Of a stretch of DNA of 64,000 bases, positions 24,562-33,163 are shown piece by piece; position 1 is the first letter of the stretch; each line of letters begins with the position of its first letter. Origin of the DNA: Nocardiopsis endophytica (lineage in GTDB: Bacteria > Actinomycetota > Actinomycetes > Streptosporangiales > Streptosporangiaceae); NCBI RefSeq assembly GCF_027706725.1, contig NZ_JAQFWQ010000019.1:1-64000 (forward strand). Reading direction: 5' to 3'. Made by a program: the position numbers and the translations under genes. The notes beneath the pieces were generated by a model. It saw only the letters and a program-made list of their open reading frames with translations. It ran no database searches and was not told the origin of the DNA.

Positions 24562-25275
24562 ATGACCGACACGAGCAGCGCCCTGCGCATCGTCTGGATC
24601 TACCCGGACCTGCTCAGCACCTACGGGGACCAGGGCAACGTCCTGGTCCTCAAGCGCCGCGCCGAGCTGCGGGGCATCCCCACCGAGACGGTGCGGGTGC
24701 TCTCCAGCGACCCGGTGCCCGAGCAGGGGGACGTGTACCTGCTCGGCGGCGGCGAGGACCGCCCGCAGATCCTGGCCGCCCAGCGGCTCCGCTCCGACGG
24801 CGGGCTGAAGCGGGCCGTCGAGGCCGGCGCCGCGGTGTTCGCGGTGTGCGCCGGGTACCAGATCGTCGGCGAGAGCTTCGGCGACGACGACGACAACCCG
24901 CTGCCGGGGGTGGGCATCCTCGACGTGCGCAGCGGCCGTGGGGACACCCGCGCGGTCGGGGAGATCGTCGCCGACGTGGACCCGGCGCTGGGCGCCGGGC
25001 GGATCACCGGCTTCGAGAACCACCAGGGCCGCACCGCGCTGGGGCCCACGGCGCGCCCGCTGTCCACCACGGCCGTGGGCATCGGCAACGGCAACGGCAC
25101 CGAGGGCGCCGTCCAGGGGCAGGTGCTCGGCACCTACCTGCACGGCCCGGCCCTGCCGCGCAACCCCGCCCTGGCCGACATGCTGCTGAGCTGGCGGGTG
25201 GGCGAGCTGGCCCCGCTGCCCCCGGCCTGGGGCGAGCGCCTGCACGAGGAGCGGCTGGCGGCGGCGCTGCAGTAG
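24562..25275 (+). CDS. gatD: Lipid II isoglutaminyl synthase, glutaminase subunit GatD
   Basis: A 237-residue class I glutamine amidotransferase-like protein. The nucleophile is in FAVCAGYQIVG (about residue 96), and the catalytic histidine in YLHGPALPRNP. It releases ammonia from glutamine for MurT. YPDLLSTYGDQGN at the N-terminus is typical of the family. Confidence 0.93.
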   Translation: MTDTSSALRIVWIYPDLLSTYGDQGNVLVLKRRAELRGIPTETVRVLSSDPVPEQGDVYLLGGGEDRPQILAAQRLRSDGGLKRAVEAGAAVFAVCAGYQIVGESFGDDDDNPLPGVGILDVRSGRGDTRAVGEIVADVDPALGAGRITGFENHQGRTALGPTARPLSTTAVGIGNGNGTEGAVQGQVLGTYLHGPALPRNPALADMLLSWRVGELAPLPPAWGERLHEERLAAALQ

Positions 25276-25286
25276 GGCGCGCCCGG

Positions 25287-25350
25287 CGATGATCTCGACG
25301 AGAGTGCTGTCAAGACCGCGGGAATGACGGCGCTTCTGTCGAGATCATCG
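25287..25350. repeat. Palindromic repeat family A
   Basis: The arms CGATGATCTCGACGAGAG and CTTCTGTCGAGATCATCG enclose TGCTGTCAAGACCGCGGGA. It lies between convergent gene ends 25275 and 25365, again the position of a two-way terminator. Confidence 0.85.
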
Positions 25351-25364
25351 CGTGTTGGCGGGGG

Positions 25365-26138
25365 TCAGCCCGTTTCGAGGAGCAGCAGCAGCCCCGCCAG
25401 CAGGGCCACCGCCGCCGGGAGGACCGTGTAGCCCAGCGCCTCGCGGTTGCGGTCGGCGCGCACCAGCTCCTGGTGGGTGCGGGTGGACAGGGTGAGCGGC
25501 GTCTGCGGCGACGAGGCCAGGCGGACCTCACCGTCCTCCCCGCGCACCGGCGCTCCGCGCACGAACAGGGTCTGGCCGGGCAGCACGGCCCACTCCCGGT
25601 AGCTGACGCCGGGGGTGAGCCCGCTGGGCGCGGCGGCGTCCAGCGTCGCCGTCGCCGAGGGCGGCCGCGTGGGCACGTCCTCGCGCCCGTGCGCGGCGGC
25701 CGAGGGGACGAACCGGTCGTAGTGCGGCTCGGCGTCCTCCACATCGGCCCCGGAGGGCACGCAGTGCAGGGAGCCGCGGCCGTCGCGCAGCCGGAACCCG
25801 GCCTCCGACTGCTCCAGCAGCAGCCGGTCGGGCTGCAGCCGGTCACCCGCCGTCGTGCGGTAGTGGTGGTGCACCGCCTCGATCCGGTACCACACGCACG
25901 GCGTCTGCGAGAAGGGCGCCGTCAGCACCCCCTCCGGCCCCGCCTCGGCGGTGGCGGTGACCTCCACCGCCGGGGGGAGCTCCGTCAGGTTCCGGAGCTC
26001 CTCGGTGGTCAGCAGCGGGGTGTTCTGCAGCGCGAGGCGGTGCCGTCTGGCCTTGAGCGCCCGCAGCAGCAGGTAGCCGCCGAGCCCGATCAGGGCCAGC
26101 GCGATCAAGTGCAGGGTCGCCGCGATTCCGTCCACCAT
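25365..26138 (-). CDS. Membrane protein with GIDE-type domain
   Basis: A 257-residue protein. One membrane helix is at 8-26 and another at the C-terminus (about 238-254). Between them lies a domain like the GIDE/BAM region of eukaryotic MUL1 E3 ligases (GVLTAPFSQTPCVWYRIEAV, then YREWAVLPGQTLFVRGAP). No RING finger is present, so no ubiquitin-ligase activity is implied. A shorter-linker paralogue is at 28924-29694. Function unknown. Confidence 0.7.
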   Translation of the reverse strand: MVDGIAATLHLIALALIGLGGYLLLRALKARRHRLALQNTPLLTTEELRNLTELPPAVEVTATAEAGPEGVLTAPFSQTPCVWYRIEAVHHHYRTTAGDRLQPDRLLLEQSEAGFRLRDGRGSLHCVPSGADVEDAEPHYDRFVPSAAAHGREDVPTRPPSATATLDAAAPSGLTPGVSYREWAVLPGQTLFVRGAPVRGEDGEVRLASSPQTPLTLSTRTHQELVRADRNREALGYTVLPAAVALLAGLLLLLETG

Positions 26139-26282
26139 CGCCTCCGTGGGCAGGTCCAGGTCACATGGCCCGTCGGCGAAGGCGGGCCTGCATCATGCGT
26201 ATACCCGCGGCGAGTGAAGGGGCAATGACCGGCGGTGTACAGGTTTCGCTAAGACCACGGAAGGGTAAGGAGACGCACTTTT

Positions 26283-27311
26283 CTATCGCGGTGCGCGGCG
26301 CAGGCCGATGTTCGCGTTCGCCCCGGTGTCCGGCGGGACCACCACCTCCTGGGCGGCGGCGACACCGTCCACGGTGAACTCGGCGTCCACCGGAACGTTC
26401 CGCTTCACCATGCCCAGAGCGATCGGCCCGAGCTCGTGGTGGCGGGCCGAGGTGCCGACGAACCCGACCGAGCGGCCGTCCAGCTCCACGGCGGCGCCGC
26501 GCGCGGGCAGCCGCTCGGCGGTGCCGTCCAGGTGCAGCATGACCAGGCGCCGGGGCGGGCGCCCCAGGTTGTGCACCCGGGCCACCGTCTCCTGGCCGGG
26601 GTAGCACCCCTTGTCCAGGTGGACCGCGCCGCCCACCCAGCCCGCCTCGTGCGGGATGGCGCGCTCGTCGGTGTCCAGGCCCTGGCGCGGCCGGTGCGCG
26701 GCGATGCGGGCGGCCTCATAGGCCCACAGCCCGGCCGGGCGGGCCCCGGCGTCCGTCAGGGCGGAGGCGACCGCCGACAGCGCCTCCCGCTCGACCAGGA
26801 GGTCGGTCTCGTCGTCGGCGCGGCGCACCGGAGCGTCCCCGACCGCGTCGGCCGCCGCCTCCAGGGCGGTGCCCCGGTCGGGCCCGGTGAGGGTGATCAC
26901 GGCCCGCTCGGCGGTCAGGTCCTCCACCTCCACGCGCATCATGAAGCGCATCCGGTGCAGGAAGCCGGCCAGCTCCGCGCCCTGCCCGGGCTCGGTGTGC
27001 AGCCACACCGCCTCGCCGTCCTCCAGCACCGCCATGTGGTGCCGGATGCGGCCGTTGGCGTCCATCAGCAGCGCCTCGGAGGCCGTCCCCGGGGCCATGC
27101 CCTCCATCGCCTGGCTGGTGAGGCTGTGCAGCAGCGTCAGCCGGTCGGGGCCCAGGACCCGCACGACCCCCCGGTCGGAGCGGTCGGTCCAGGCGGACGC
27201 GCGCTCCATCGCGCGCCCCTCCTGCGCGGGTTCGCCGTAGTGCGCGGCGACGTCGGCGTCGGGTGCTTCGGCGGGGACCGCCCCGGGGCGGGCCAGCAGC
27301 GGAGAGCTCAT
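26283..27311 (-). CDS. ygfZ: YgfZ/GcvT-like folate-binding protein
   Basis: A 342-residue protein with the YgfZ signature KGCYPGQETVAR (about residue 225). YgfZ proteins bind tetrahydrofolate and help make or repair iron-sulfur clusters. The start is ATG 27311; an upstream frame extension has no support. It lies ten bases downstream of the Fur-family gene on the same strand, so the two are probably co-transcribed. Confidence 0.9.
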   Translation of the reverse strand: MSSPLLARPGAVPAEAPDADVAAHYGEPAQEGRAMERASAWTDRSDRGVVRVLGPDRLTLLHSLTSQAMEGMAPGTASEALLMDANGRIRHHMAVLEDGEAVWLHTEPGQGAELAGFLHRMRFMMRVEVEDLTAERAVITLTGPDRGTALEAAADAVGDAPVRRADDETDLLVEREALSAVASALTDAGARPAGLWAYEAARIAAHRPRQGLDTDERAIPHEAGWVGGAVHLDKGCYPGQETVARVHNLGRPPRRLVMLHLDGTAERLPARGAAVELDGRSVGFVGTSARHHELGPIALGMVKRNVPVDAEFTVDGVAAAQEVVVPPDTGANANIGLRRAPR

Positions 27312-27321
27312 ACCCCCGAGC

Positions 27322-27789
27322 CTATGCGGTCGCGCCCGTTCCGGTCGTCCCCGCACCGGCGGCGTCCGGCTCCTCGGCCGCGCAGTCCCGGCACAGCCCG
27401 TAGACGGTCAGGTGCCGGGCGTCGGCCCGGAATCCGGAGTCGGCGGCCAGGCCGCGCACCAGGCCGTCGGCGAGCTCCAGCGGGGCGTCGGAGGCGGTGC
27501 CGCAGCCCCGGCACACCACGTGCAGGTGGTCGGCGTCCTCGGTGAGGTGGTAGGAGGGCGCGCCGTGCCCCAGGTGGGTGTGGGTGACCAGGCCGATCCG
27601 CTCCAGCAGGTCCAGGGTGCGGTAGACGGTCGAGGTGTTCAGCCCTTCGGCGGTCTCGCGCACGCGGTTGCCGATGGCCTCGGGGGTGGCGTGCTCCAGC
27701 TCGCGCACCGCCTCCAGGACCAGCTGCCGCTGGGGCGTGACGCGGTAGCCGCGGGAGCGGAGCTCTTCCCGCCAGGTGCGGTGGGACAT
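27322..27789 (-). CDS. Fur-family metal/redox regulator
   Basis: A 155-residue repressor. The winged helix covers residues 1-85 (YRVTPQRQLVLEAV; NTSTVYRTLDLLERIGLV). The dimerisation domain carries metal ligands (HLHVVCRGC and, near the end, CRDC), a structural CxxC pair. Whether it senses iron, zinc or peroxide cannot be told. Its operon partner YgfZ is linked to iron-sulfur proteins, which hints at iron. Confidence 0.88.
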   Translation of the reverse strand: MSHRTWREELRSRGYRVTPQRQLVLEAVRELEHATPEAIGNRVRETAEGLNTSTVYRTLDLLERIGLVTHTHLGHGAPSYHLTEDADHLHVVCRGCGTASDAPLELADGLVRGLAADSGFRADARHLTVYGLCRDCAAEEPDAAGAGTTGTGATA

Positions 27790-27877
27790 GTCACCGAGTC
27801 TACGGCTCCGCGGCCGTGCGGGGGCGCCGCCCCGGCGGGGGCGGAGGGGCCGGTGCGACCCCGGTGGAAAAAACCCT

Positions 27878-27907
27878 TTGCCCCTCCCGGAGCCCCGGAC
27901 GTAGTGT
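27878..27907 (+). promoter_or_regulatory. Promoter of the structured RNA
   Basis: A -35-like TTGCCC (27878-27883) and a -10-like TAGTGT (27902-27907) are 18 bases apart. It is divergent from the Fur-family gene and predicts a transcript start near 27913-27914. Confidence 0.6.
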
Positions 27908-27912
27908 CGGTC

Positions 27913-28097
27913 CCACGCTAGAAAGGAGGTGGTCCTGAAGATGATTTCTCTTAGGACTTGCGAGGTGGCCGCCCGCTAGGGCGTCCGTTGGCGCGGATCG
28001 CCTCTGGCGAATCCAAAGCGGACCACCGAGGCCCCTGGGAGGCCGGACCTTGTCCAGCCGGCCCCGCCGTCAGGCGGAGGAACCCCGGGGGCCTTTT
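27913..28097 (+). ncRNA. Structured RNA carrying a sequestered Shine-Dalgarno
   Basis: The predicted transcript starts with AGAAAGGAGGTGGTCC-like sequence, nearly the full complement of the 16S rRNA 3' end. GGTGGTCC (27928-27935) can pair perfectly with GGACCACC (28020-28027), which would hide the ribosome-binding site. Downstream, GGCCCC (28030-28035) pairs with GGGGCC (28088-28093), enclosing two further hairpins (GCCGG/CCGGC and CCGCC/GGCGG), and TTTT follows: a terminator-like end. No plus-strand gene follows, so this looks like an independent RNA rather than a leader. I do not recognise an Rfam family with certainty. Confidence 0.6.
27941..27979 (+). CDS. Possible 12-residue open frame inside the structured RNA
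   Basis: ATG to TAG encodes MISLRTCEVAAR, placed 11 bases after a perfect AGGAGG. It may be a translated mini-ORF used to sense translation, or chance. The extremely strong ribosome-binding site argues for translation or for a decoy role. Confidence 0.4.
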   Translation: MISLRTCEVAAR

Positions 28098-28111
28098 CCT
28101 GTCCTGTTCCG

Positions 28112-28175
28112 TGTTGATCTCGGGGAAGTCGGCCTTGTACCGGCGGGTATGACCCCGTGTTCCCCGAGATCAACA
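28112..28175. repeat. Palindromic repeat family B2
   Basis: The arms TGTTGATCTCGGGGAA and TTCCCCGAGATCAACA are perfectly complementary; the middle is GTCGGCCTTGTACCGGCGGG and more. It lies between the structured RNA and the end of the nitrobindin gene (28201). Confidence 0.85.
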
Positions 28176-28200
28176 AGGGATGGGGAGGTGCGCGAGCGGT

Positions 28201-28761
28201 TCAGTCCCTCCCGGCGCCCTCGCCGCCGCCCGCCTGCTTGAGCTGGGCGGACATGTAGGAGCGCAGGTCGTGCCCCTGGGCGGCCATGTCCCACGCGTAG
28301 CCGAGGACCTCCCGGTCGTCCCCGAAGAGCCCGTAGAGCCGGTGCCCCGCGGTCACCTCCAGGCCGGTCTCGGTGCGCAGCACCGCGTCGGTGGACATCT
28401 CCACCCGGTTGGCGAACACGTTGCCCAGGTAGACCTCGCTGAAGCCCTCCGGGTGCGCGATCAGCGCCTCCACGTGGACCGGCGGCACGTCCTCGTCCGC
28501 GCCCTCGGGGCGCTCGGTGCCCGGCGGGCGCACCCGCCAGTAGCCGCTCTCGGAGGTGACGTACTCGCCGAGCGTGCCGTCCGGGTTCATCCGCCAGGCC
28601 TGCGCGCTGTAGGCCAGGAACGGGCCGCCCTCGTAGGAGAACTCGACCCGCTGGCCGAACTGGAACTCCTCGGTGCCCTCGTAGCCCGCGACGCCCACGC
28701 CCTCCCAGCGGCCGATCAGGAAGGACAGCTTTTCGAGATCGGGGTGTAGATCCGGCTGCAT
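28201..28761 (-). CDS. Nitrobindin-like heme-binding protein (FABP family)
   Basis: A 186-residue beta-barrel protein with the nitrobindin motif GRWEGVGVAGY at residues 17-27 and GHRLYGLFGDDREVLGYAWD near the end. The distal heme histidine is probably in HRLYG. Actinobacterial nitrobindins bind ferric heme and can turn over peroxynitrite. Single gene. Confidence 0.88.
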   Translation of the reverse strand: MQPDLHPDLEKLSFLIGRWEGVGVAGYEGTEEFQFGQRVEFSYEGGPFLAYSAQAWRMNPDGTLGEYVTSESGYWRVRPPGTERPEGADEDVPPVHVEALIAHPEGFSEVYLGNVFANRVEMSTDAVLRTETGLEVTAGHRLYGLFGDDREVLGYAWDMAAQGHDLRSYMSAQLKQAGGGEGAGRD

Positions 28762-28923
28762 AATGTCCGAGAGTAGCGGCGCCGGAGCGGTGCCCCGGTC
28801 ATCCCCGCGCGGGGCGCGCCGCTATGGGCCGCCCCACAGCGGCTCCCGGGGCGCGGCGTCGCCCGGAGCTGGTAAAGAAGAGGGGCACGGCAGCGGGACG
28901 ACGAGCGGAGGACGGACCTGACG

Positions 28924-29694
28924 ATGGTGGTGATCGGGGCGGTCCTCATCGCCGCCGCAGCGGTTCTGGCCGTCCTGGCCGCGCGGGCGGTGCGCCGGTA
29001 CGCGGCCCATCGGGGGATCGAACGGGTCCGGCCGCGCGCGCTGGCGGCGATGCGGGGCGAGGACGTGTCCCTCACCGGGGCGGCGGTGGCCGGCCCCGAC
29101 GGCGCGGCCGAGTCGCGCCTGGCCCGGCTTCCCTGCGTCTGGCACGGGCACGAGGTACTGCGGCACTACCGGCCGGTCGACTCCGGAGCGGCGGCCGGGG
29201 AGGGTGAACGGCGCGCCGACTCCATCGCCGAATACGCCTCCGAGGAGCCGTTCGCCCTGGTCGCCCCGGGGGAGGAGGGCGCGGCGGCGCCGGTGCTGGT
29301 GGACCCCGCCGACGCCGAGGTCCTCGGCGCGGACCTGGCGCTGCAGCGCGTGGTCGGCCGCCCGGAGAAGGGCGTGAAGGCGCCCGCGGACGACCTGCTG
29401 CCCCGGGTCAAGGGGCGCATCTGGGGGCTGTTCCGCGGCGAGACCATCGAGTTCGAGTACCGCGAGTGGCTGCTGCGGCCCGGGGACCCGGTGGCGGTGT
29501 CCGGGCGGGTGGAGCTGCGCGGCGGCCGCCCGGTGATCACCGCCCCGCCGGACGGGCGGGTGCGCATCGAGCGCCTGGGGTCGGCCCCCGGCGGCCCGGA
29601 GGCCGCGCGGAGCCGCCGCCACGCCCTGCTGCTCGGCGGCGGGACGCTCGCCTCGGCCTGCGCCGGGCTGGCGATGGTCCTCGGCGCGGTCTGA
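28924..29694 (+). CDS. Membrane protein with GIDE-type domain (paralogue)
   Basis: A 256-residue relative of the protein at 25365-26138: an N-terminal membrane helix (VVIGAVLIAAAAVLAVLAA), a central domain with RLARLPCVWHGHEV and FEYREWLLRPGDPVAVSGRV, and a C-terminal helix (about 235-254). No RING or other catalytic motif. Function unknown. Starts at ATG 28924 after GCGGAGGA. Confidence 0.68.
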   Translation: MVVIGAVLIAAAAVLAVLAARAVRRYAAHRGIERVRPRALAAMRGEDVSLTGAAVAGPDGAAESRLARLPCVWHGHEVLRHYRPVDSGAAAGEGERRADSIAEYASEEPFALVAPGEEGAAAPVLVDPADAEVLGADLALQRVVGRPEKGVKAPADDLLPRVKGRIWGLFRGETIEFEYREWLLRPGDPVAVSGRVELRGGRPVITAPPDGRVRIERLGSAPGGPEAARSRRHALLLGGGTLASACAGLAMVLGAV

Positions 29695-29702
29695 CGGACC
29701 CT

Positions 29703-29770
29703 CTCGTTGATCTCGGGAGAAACGACGCTACCGACGCGGTTTCAGGGTCTTTTTCCCCGAGATCAACGAG
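29703..29770. repeat. Palindromic repeat family B1
   Basis: It runs from CTCGTTGATCTCGGGAGAAA to TTTCCCCGAGATCAACGAG, starting nine bases after the stop codon of the GIDE-type gene. A T-run (CTTTTTCCCCG) within the right arm supports a terminator role for the plus strand. Confidence 0.85.
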
Positions 29771-29798
29771 GGATGTGCCGGGTACTAGGGTGGCCCCC

Positions 29799-30161
29799 AT
29801 GACGCGGACGATGGTGATCAAGGTCACGGCGGGCGAAGAGGCCCCCGAGCGGTGCAATCAGGGCTTCACGGTGGCCGCGGCGGCCGCCGCGGCGGGGGTG
29901 CGGGTCTCGCTCTGGCTGACCGGGGAGGCCGCCTGGTTCGCGGTCCCGGGGCGCGCGGAGGCCTTCGACCTGCCGCACGCCGCCCCGCTGGCCGACCTGC
30001 TGGAGGGCGTGCTGGCCGCCGGGACGGTGACCGTGTGCACCCAGTGCGCGGCCAGGCGGGACCTGAAGGAGGGCGACCTGCGCCCGGGCGTGCGCATCGC
30101 CGGTGCCCCCACCTTCGTCGAGGAGACCCTGGCCGAGGGCGCCCAGGCGCTCGTGTACTGA
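29799..30161 (+). CDS. DsrE-family protein
   Basis: A 120-residue DsrE/DsrF-like protein with CTQCAARRDL containing the two conserved cysteines (about residues 73-76). This family relays sulfur or acts in redox. The -10-like TAGGGT (29786-29791) is seven bases before the ATG, so the message is probably leaderless. Confidence 0.82.
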   Translation: MTRTMVIKVTAGEEAPERCNQGFTVAAAAAAAGVRVSLWLTGEAAWFAVPGRAEAFDLPHAAPLADLLEGVLAAGTVTVCTQCAARRDLKEGDLRPGVRIAGAPTFVEETLAEGAQALVY

Positions 30162-30209
30162 GCCGCCCGGGATGGGGCCGCCCGGGATGGGCCGCCCGGG
30201 ACACGACGG

Positions 30210-30236
30210 GGCCCGCCGTGCGGGGCACGGCGGGCC
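30210..30236. terminator. Two-way terminator
   Basis: GGCCCGCCGTG pairs perfectly with CACGGCGGGCC around CGGGG, between the convergent ends of the DsrE-like gene and gpmA. Confidence 0.8.
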
Positions 30237-30263
30237 GGGCGGTACCGGGGGCGGGGGCGGGCG

Positions 30264-31010
30264 CTACTTCTTGCCCTGGTTCTTCACGGCCTCGATGGCG
30301 TCCTTGGCGGCCTCCGGGTCGAGGTACTCGCCGCCGGCCTTGCGCGGGGTGAAGTCGTCGTTCAGCTCGTACACCAGCGGGATGCCGGTGGGGATGTTCA
30401 GCCCGGCGATGGCCTCGTCGGAGATCCCGTCCAGGTGCTTGACCAGCGCGCGCAGCGAGTTGCCGTGCGCCGCCACCAGCACCGTGCCCCCGGCGGCCAG
30501 CTCCGGCACGATCGCGTCGTACCAGTAGGGCAGCATCCGGTCCACCACGTCGGCCAGGCACTCGGTGCGCGGCATCAGCTCCGGCGGCAGGTCGGCGTAG
30601 CGCGGGTCGCCGTGCTGGGAGTAGGGGTCGTCGTCGGCGATGGGCGGCGGAGGCGTGTCGTAGGAGCGGCGCCAGACCATGAACTGCTCTTCGCCGTACT
30701 CCTCGCGCGTCTGCGCCTTGTCCTTGCCCTGGAGGGCGCCGTAGTGGCGCTCGTTCAGCCGCCAGCTCCGCTCCACCGGGAGCCAGTGCAGGTCCGCGGC
30801 GTCGAGCGCGATGTTCGCGGTGCGGATCGCCCGCTTGAGGACCGAGGTGTGCACCACCTTCGGACGGATGCCCGCCTCGGCGAGGAGCTCGCCGCCCTTG
30901 CGGGCCTCGGCCTCACCGGTCGGGGAAAGGTCGACGTCCACCCAGCCGGTGAACAGTCCTTCGGCATTCCAGACACTCTCGCCGTGTCGCAGCAGAACCA
31001 GCTTGCCCAT
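30264..31010 (-). CDS. gpmA: 2,3-bisphosphoglycerate-dependent phosphoglycerate mutase
   Basis: A 248-residue glycolytic enzyme interconverting 3- and 2-phosphoglycerate. The phosphohistidine is in [12 protein letters not shown] (residues 4-15). Other sites are RHYGALQG, the PPPPI loop and [16 protein letters not shown] 31010 was chosen over the GTG at 31019. It lies ten bases downstream of the YbjN gene, so probably one operon. Confidence 0.95.
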   Translation of the reverse strand: MGKLVLLRHGESVWNAEGLFTGWVDVDLSPTGEAEARKGGELLAEAGIRPKVVHTSVLKRAIRTANIALDAADLHWLPVERSWRLNERHYGALQGKDKAQTREEYGEEQFMVWRRSYDTPPPPIADDDPYSQHGDPRYADLPPELMPRTECLADVVDRMLPYWYDAIVPELAAGGTVLVAAHGNSLRALVKHLDGISDEAIAGLNIPTGIPLVYELNDDFTPRKAGGEYLDPEAAKDAIEAVKNQGKK

Positions 31011-31020
31011 GCCCGCCACC

Positions 31021-31587
31021 TTAGCGACTCGACGGGCCGGCCGGCCCGTCGCCGTTGACCGCGGTCCCGGCCCCGTCCTCGGAGACCAGGTGCCGGAAGG
31101 CCTCCAGGTTCCGGAGGCTGTACCCGCCCTTGACGCGCCAGGCCCACTCCTTGCGGATGGACGTGGCGAAGCCGAGCTCCAGCGCCGTGTTGAAGTTCTC
31201 GTCGGAGTAGGTGAGCACGCACCCCAGCAGCCGGTCCACCTCGTCGGGGGTGATCGCCGACAGCGGCAGGCGCCCGGTGATGTAGACGTCCCCGGCCCCG
31301 TCGGCCGAGAACGCCATCCCGTAGGTCTCCTCGTTGCGCTGGAGCAGCCACCGGTAGAAGCCGTCGGCGTTCTCGTCGGGGCGGCGGCAGAAGAACGACT
31401 TGACCAGCAGGCTGTGCGCGCCCACGTCCAGCCACACCAGCGTCTTGAGCTTGCGCCTGCCGGGCAGCGTGACCAGGAACGCGCTCGGCCGCGGCCGCTC
31501 GTACTCCAGCTCGGCCTCGCGCACCGCGGCCTCGACGGCGTCGACGGCCGCGGCCCGGGTTCGGCTCGGGGTGTCCATGCCCTCCAT
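31021..31587 (-). CDS. YbjN-domain protein
   Basis: A 188-residue protein with a YbjN fold like type III secretion chaperones ([40 protein letters not shown]). Its exact job is unknown. It sits between mshA and gpmA, a conserved order in Streptomyces as I recall. ATG 31587 or 31578 are both possible starts. Confidence 0.82.
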   Translation of the reverse strand: MEGMDTPSRTRAAAVDAVEAAVREAELEYERPRPSAFLVTLPGRRKLKTLVWLDVGAHSLLVKSFFCRRPDENADGFYRWLLQRNEETYGMAFSADGAGDVYITGRLPLSAITPDEVDRLLGCVLTYSDENFNTALELGFATSIRKEWAWRVKGGYSLRNLEAFRHLVSEDGAGTAVNGDGPAGPSSR

Positions 31588-31613
31588 GGTGCCCGCCCGC
31601 GCGTGCGCCCCGG

Positions 31614-32969
31614 TCATCCGGCCCACGCCTCGGCCGCGGCGCCCACTCCGGCGGTGCCCGCCCCTGCGCTGCCCGCGGCCGCCGCGGCGGCCCGGGAGGC
31701 GGCCGCCCGGTAGCCGCGCAGCAGGCCCTCGGCCGTGGCCGACCAGCTCAGCCCGGCGGCGTGCGCCACCCCGGCCTCGCCCATCGCCGCGCGCAGCCCC
31801 GGGCGGTCGGCGAGCGCCTGCAGCGCCCGCGCGTAGTCCTCGGGGTCGTGCCCGTCGATGAGCACCCCGGAGGCGCCGTCGGCGACCGCGGTGGGCAGCC
31901 CGCCCACCCGGGCCGCCACCACCGGGGTGCCGCAGGCCTGCGACTCCACCGCGACCAGGCCGAAGGACTCGGAGTAGGAGGGGACCACGGTGGCCGTGGC
32001 CGCCCGGTAGTACTCGGCCAGCTCGGGGCGGCCGCGCGGCGGCTCCAACCGGACCGCGTCGGCGATGCCCAGCGAGCGGGCCAGGTCGGCCAGGCGGCGC
32101 GGCTCGGCGGTGCCGCTGCCGGACAGGCCGCCGACCACCGCCACCACCAGGCGGTCGCGCAGCGAGGGGTCGCGCTCCAGCAGCCGGGCGGCGGCGCGCA
32201 GCAGCACGTCGGGGGCCTTGAGCCGCTGCACCCGGCCGACGAACAGCAGCAGCACGGCGTCGGCGGGCAGGCCCAGCCGGCGCAGGGCGGCGGCGCGGTC
32301 CCCCGGGGTGAACACGTCCAGGTCCACACCGGGCGGCACGACCGCCACCCGGCCGGGGTCGGCGCCGTAGTGCTCGGTGAGCTGCCCGGCCTCGTCGCGG
32401 GTGTTGGCCACGAGCAGGTCGGCCTGCCGGGCGAGCTGGTCCTCGCCGCGCACCCGCAGCTCCGGCTCGGGGGCGTCGCCGTCGGCCAGCGACAGGTTCT
32501 TGACCCGGGCCAGGGTGTGCATGGACTGCACCAGCGGCACCCCCCACCGGTGGGCGACGGCCAGCCCGGCGCGGCCGGAGAGCCAGTAGTGGCCGTGCAC
32601 CGCGTCGTAGTGGCCCATGTGCTGTTCGGCCTCGGCCCGCAGCACCCCGAAGGTGAACGGGCACAGGTGGCGGGCCAGGTCGAGCTTGTCGAGGGGGCCG
32701 AAGGGGCCGGCGGCCACGTGCCGGACGGCGGCGCCGGGCGCCAGGTGCGCCACGGGCGGCAGGCCGGGCCGGGTGGCGCGGGTGAAGACGTCCACCTGGA
32801 CGCCGCGCTCGGCCAGCCGCTTGGCGACCTCCACGATGTAGACGTTCATGCCCCCGGCGTCGCCGGTGCCGGGCTGGTCGAGAGGTGAGGTGTGCATGCT
32901 CAGCATGGCCACGCGCATGCGGCCGCCGGTGTCGGCGCGGGCCGGGGCGCCCGGTCTGTCCGGCTCCAC
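31614..32969 (-). CDS. mshA: D-inositol-3-phosphate glycosyltransferase MshA
   Basis: A 451-residue GT-B (GT4) glycosyltransferase. It transfers GlcNAc from UDP-GlcNAc to inositol-3-phosphate, the first step of mycothiol synthesis. N-terminal [20 protein letters not shown] binds the acceptor. C-terminal [17 protein letters not shown] and [20 protein letters not shown] (the EX7E motif) bind the sugar nucleotide. GTG 32969 follows GGGGGA. The C-terminal 30 residues are an Ala/Gly tail. Confidence 0.95.
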   Translation of the reverse strand: MEPDRPGAPARADTGGRMRVAMLSMHTSPLDQPGTGDAGGMNVYIVEVAKRLAERGVQVDVFTRATRPGLPPVAHLAPGAAVRHVAAGPFGPLDKLDLARHLCPFTFGVLRAEAEQHMGHYDAVHGHYWLSGRAGLAVAHRWGVPLVQSMHTLARVKNLSLADGDAPEPELRVRGEDQLARQADLLVANTRDEAGQLTEHYGADPGRVAVVPPGVDLDVFTPGDRAAALRRLGLPADAVLLLFVGRVQRLKAPDVLLRAAARLLERDPSLRDRLVVAVVGGLSGSGTAEPRRLADLARSLGIADAVRLEPPRGRPELAEYYRAATATVVPSYSESFGLVAVESQACGTPVVAARVGGLPTAVADGASGVLIDGHDPEDYARALQALADRPGLRAAMGEAGVAHAAGLSWSATAEGLLRGYRAAASRAAAAAAGSAGAGTAGVGAAAEAWAG

Positions 32970-33163
32970 TGTCCTGTCGTCCCCCTTCTCCGTGCGGCAC
33001 CGGGGTGTGCCGCGTCCCGCCGGTGCGGGCCCTTCCGCACAACAGGGCGGGCCTGTGCGGTGTTCCCATGATGGACAGGGCGCGGGGGCGGGTGTGCACG
33101 CGGGGTCGGCGGACGGACACCGCGGGGTGCGGGGCGGTAGGGGCGAACGGGGCGGAGGTGCGG

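Noticed and set aside
25365-26138. Ubiquitin-like conflict system suggested by the GIDE-type domain
   Set aside because: No RING, E1, E2 or ubiquitin-like gene nearby; neighbours are cell-wall and cofactor genes.
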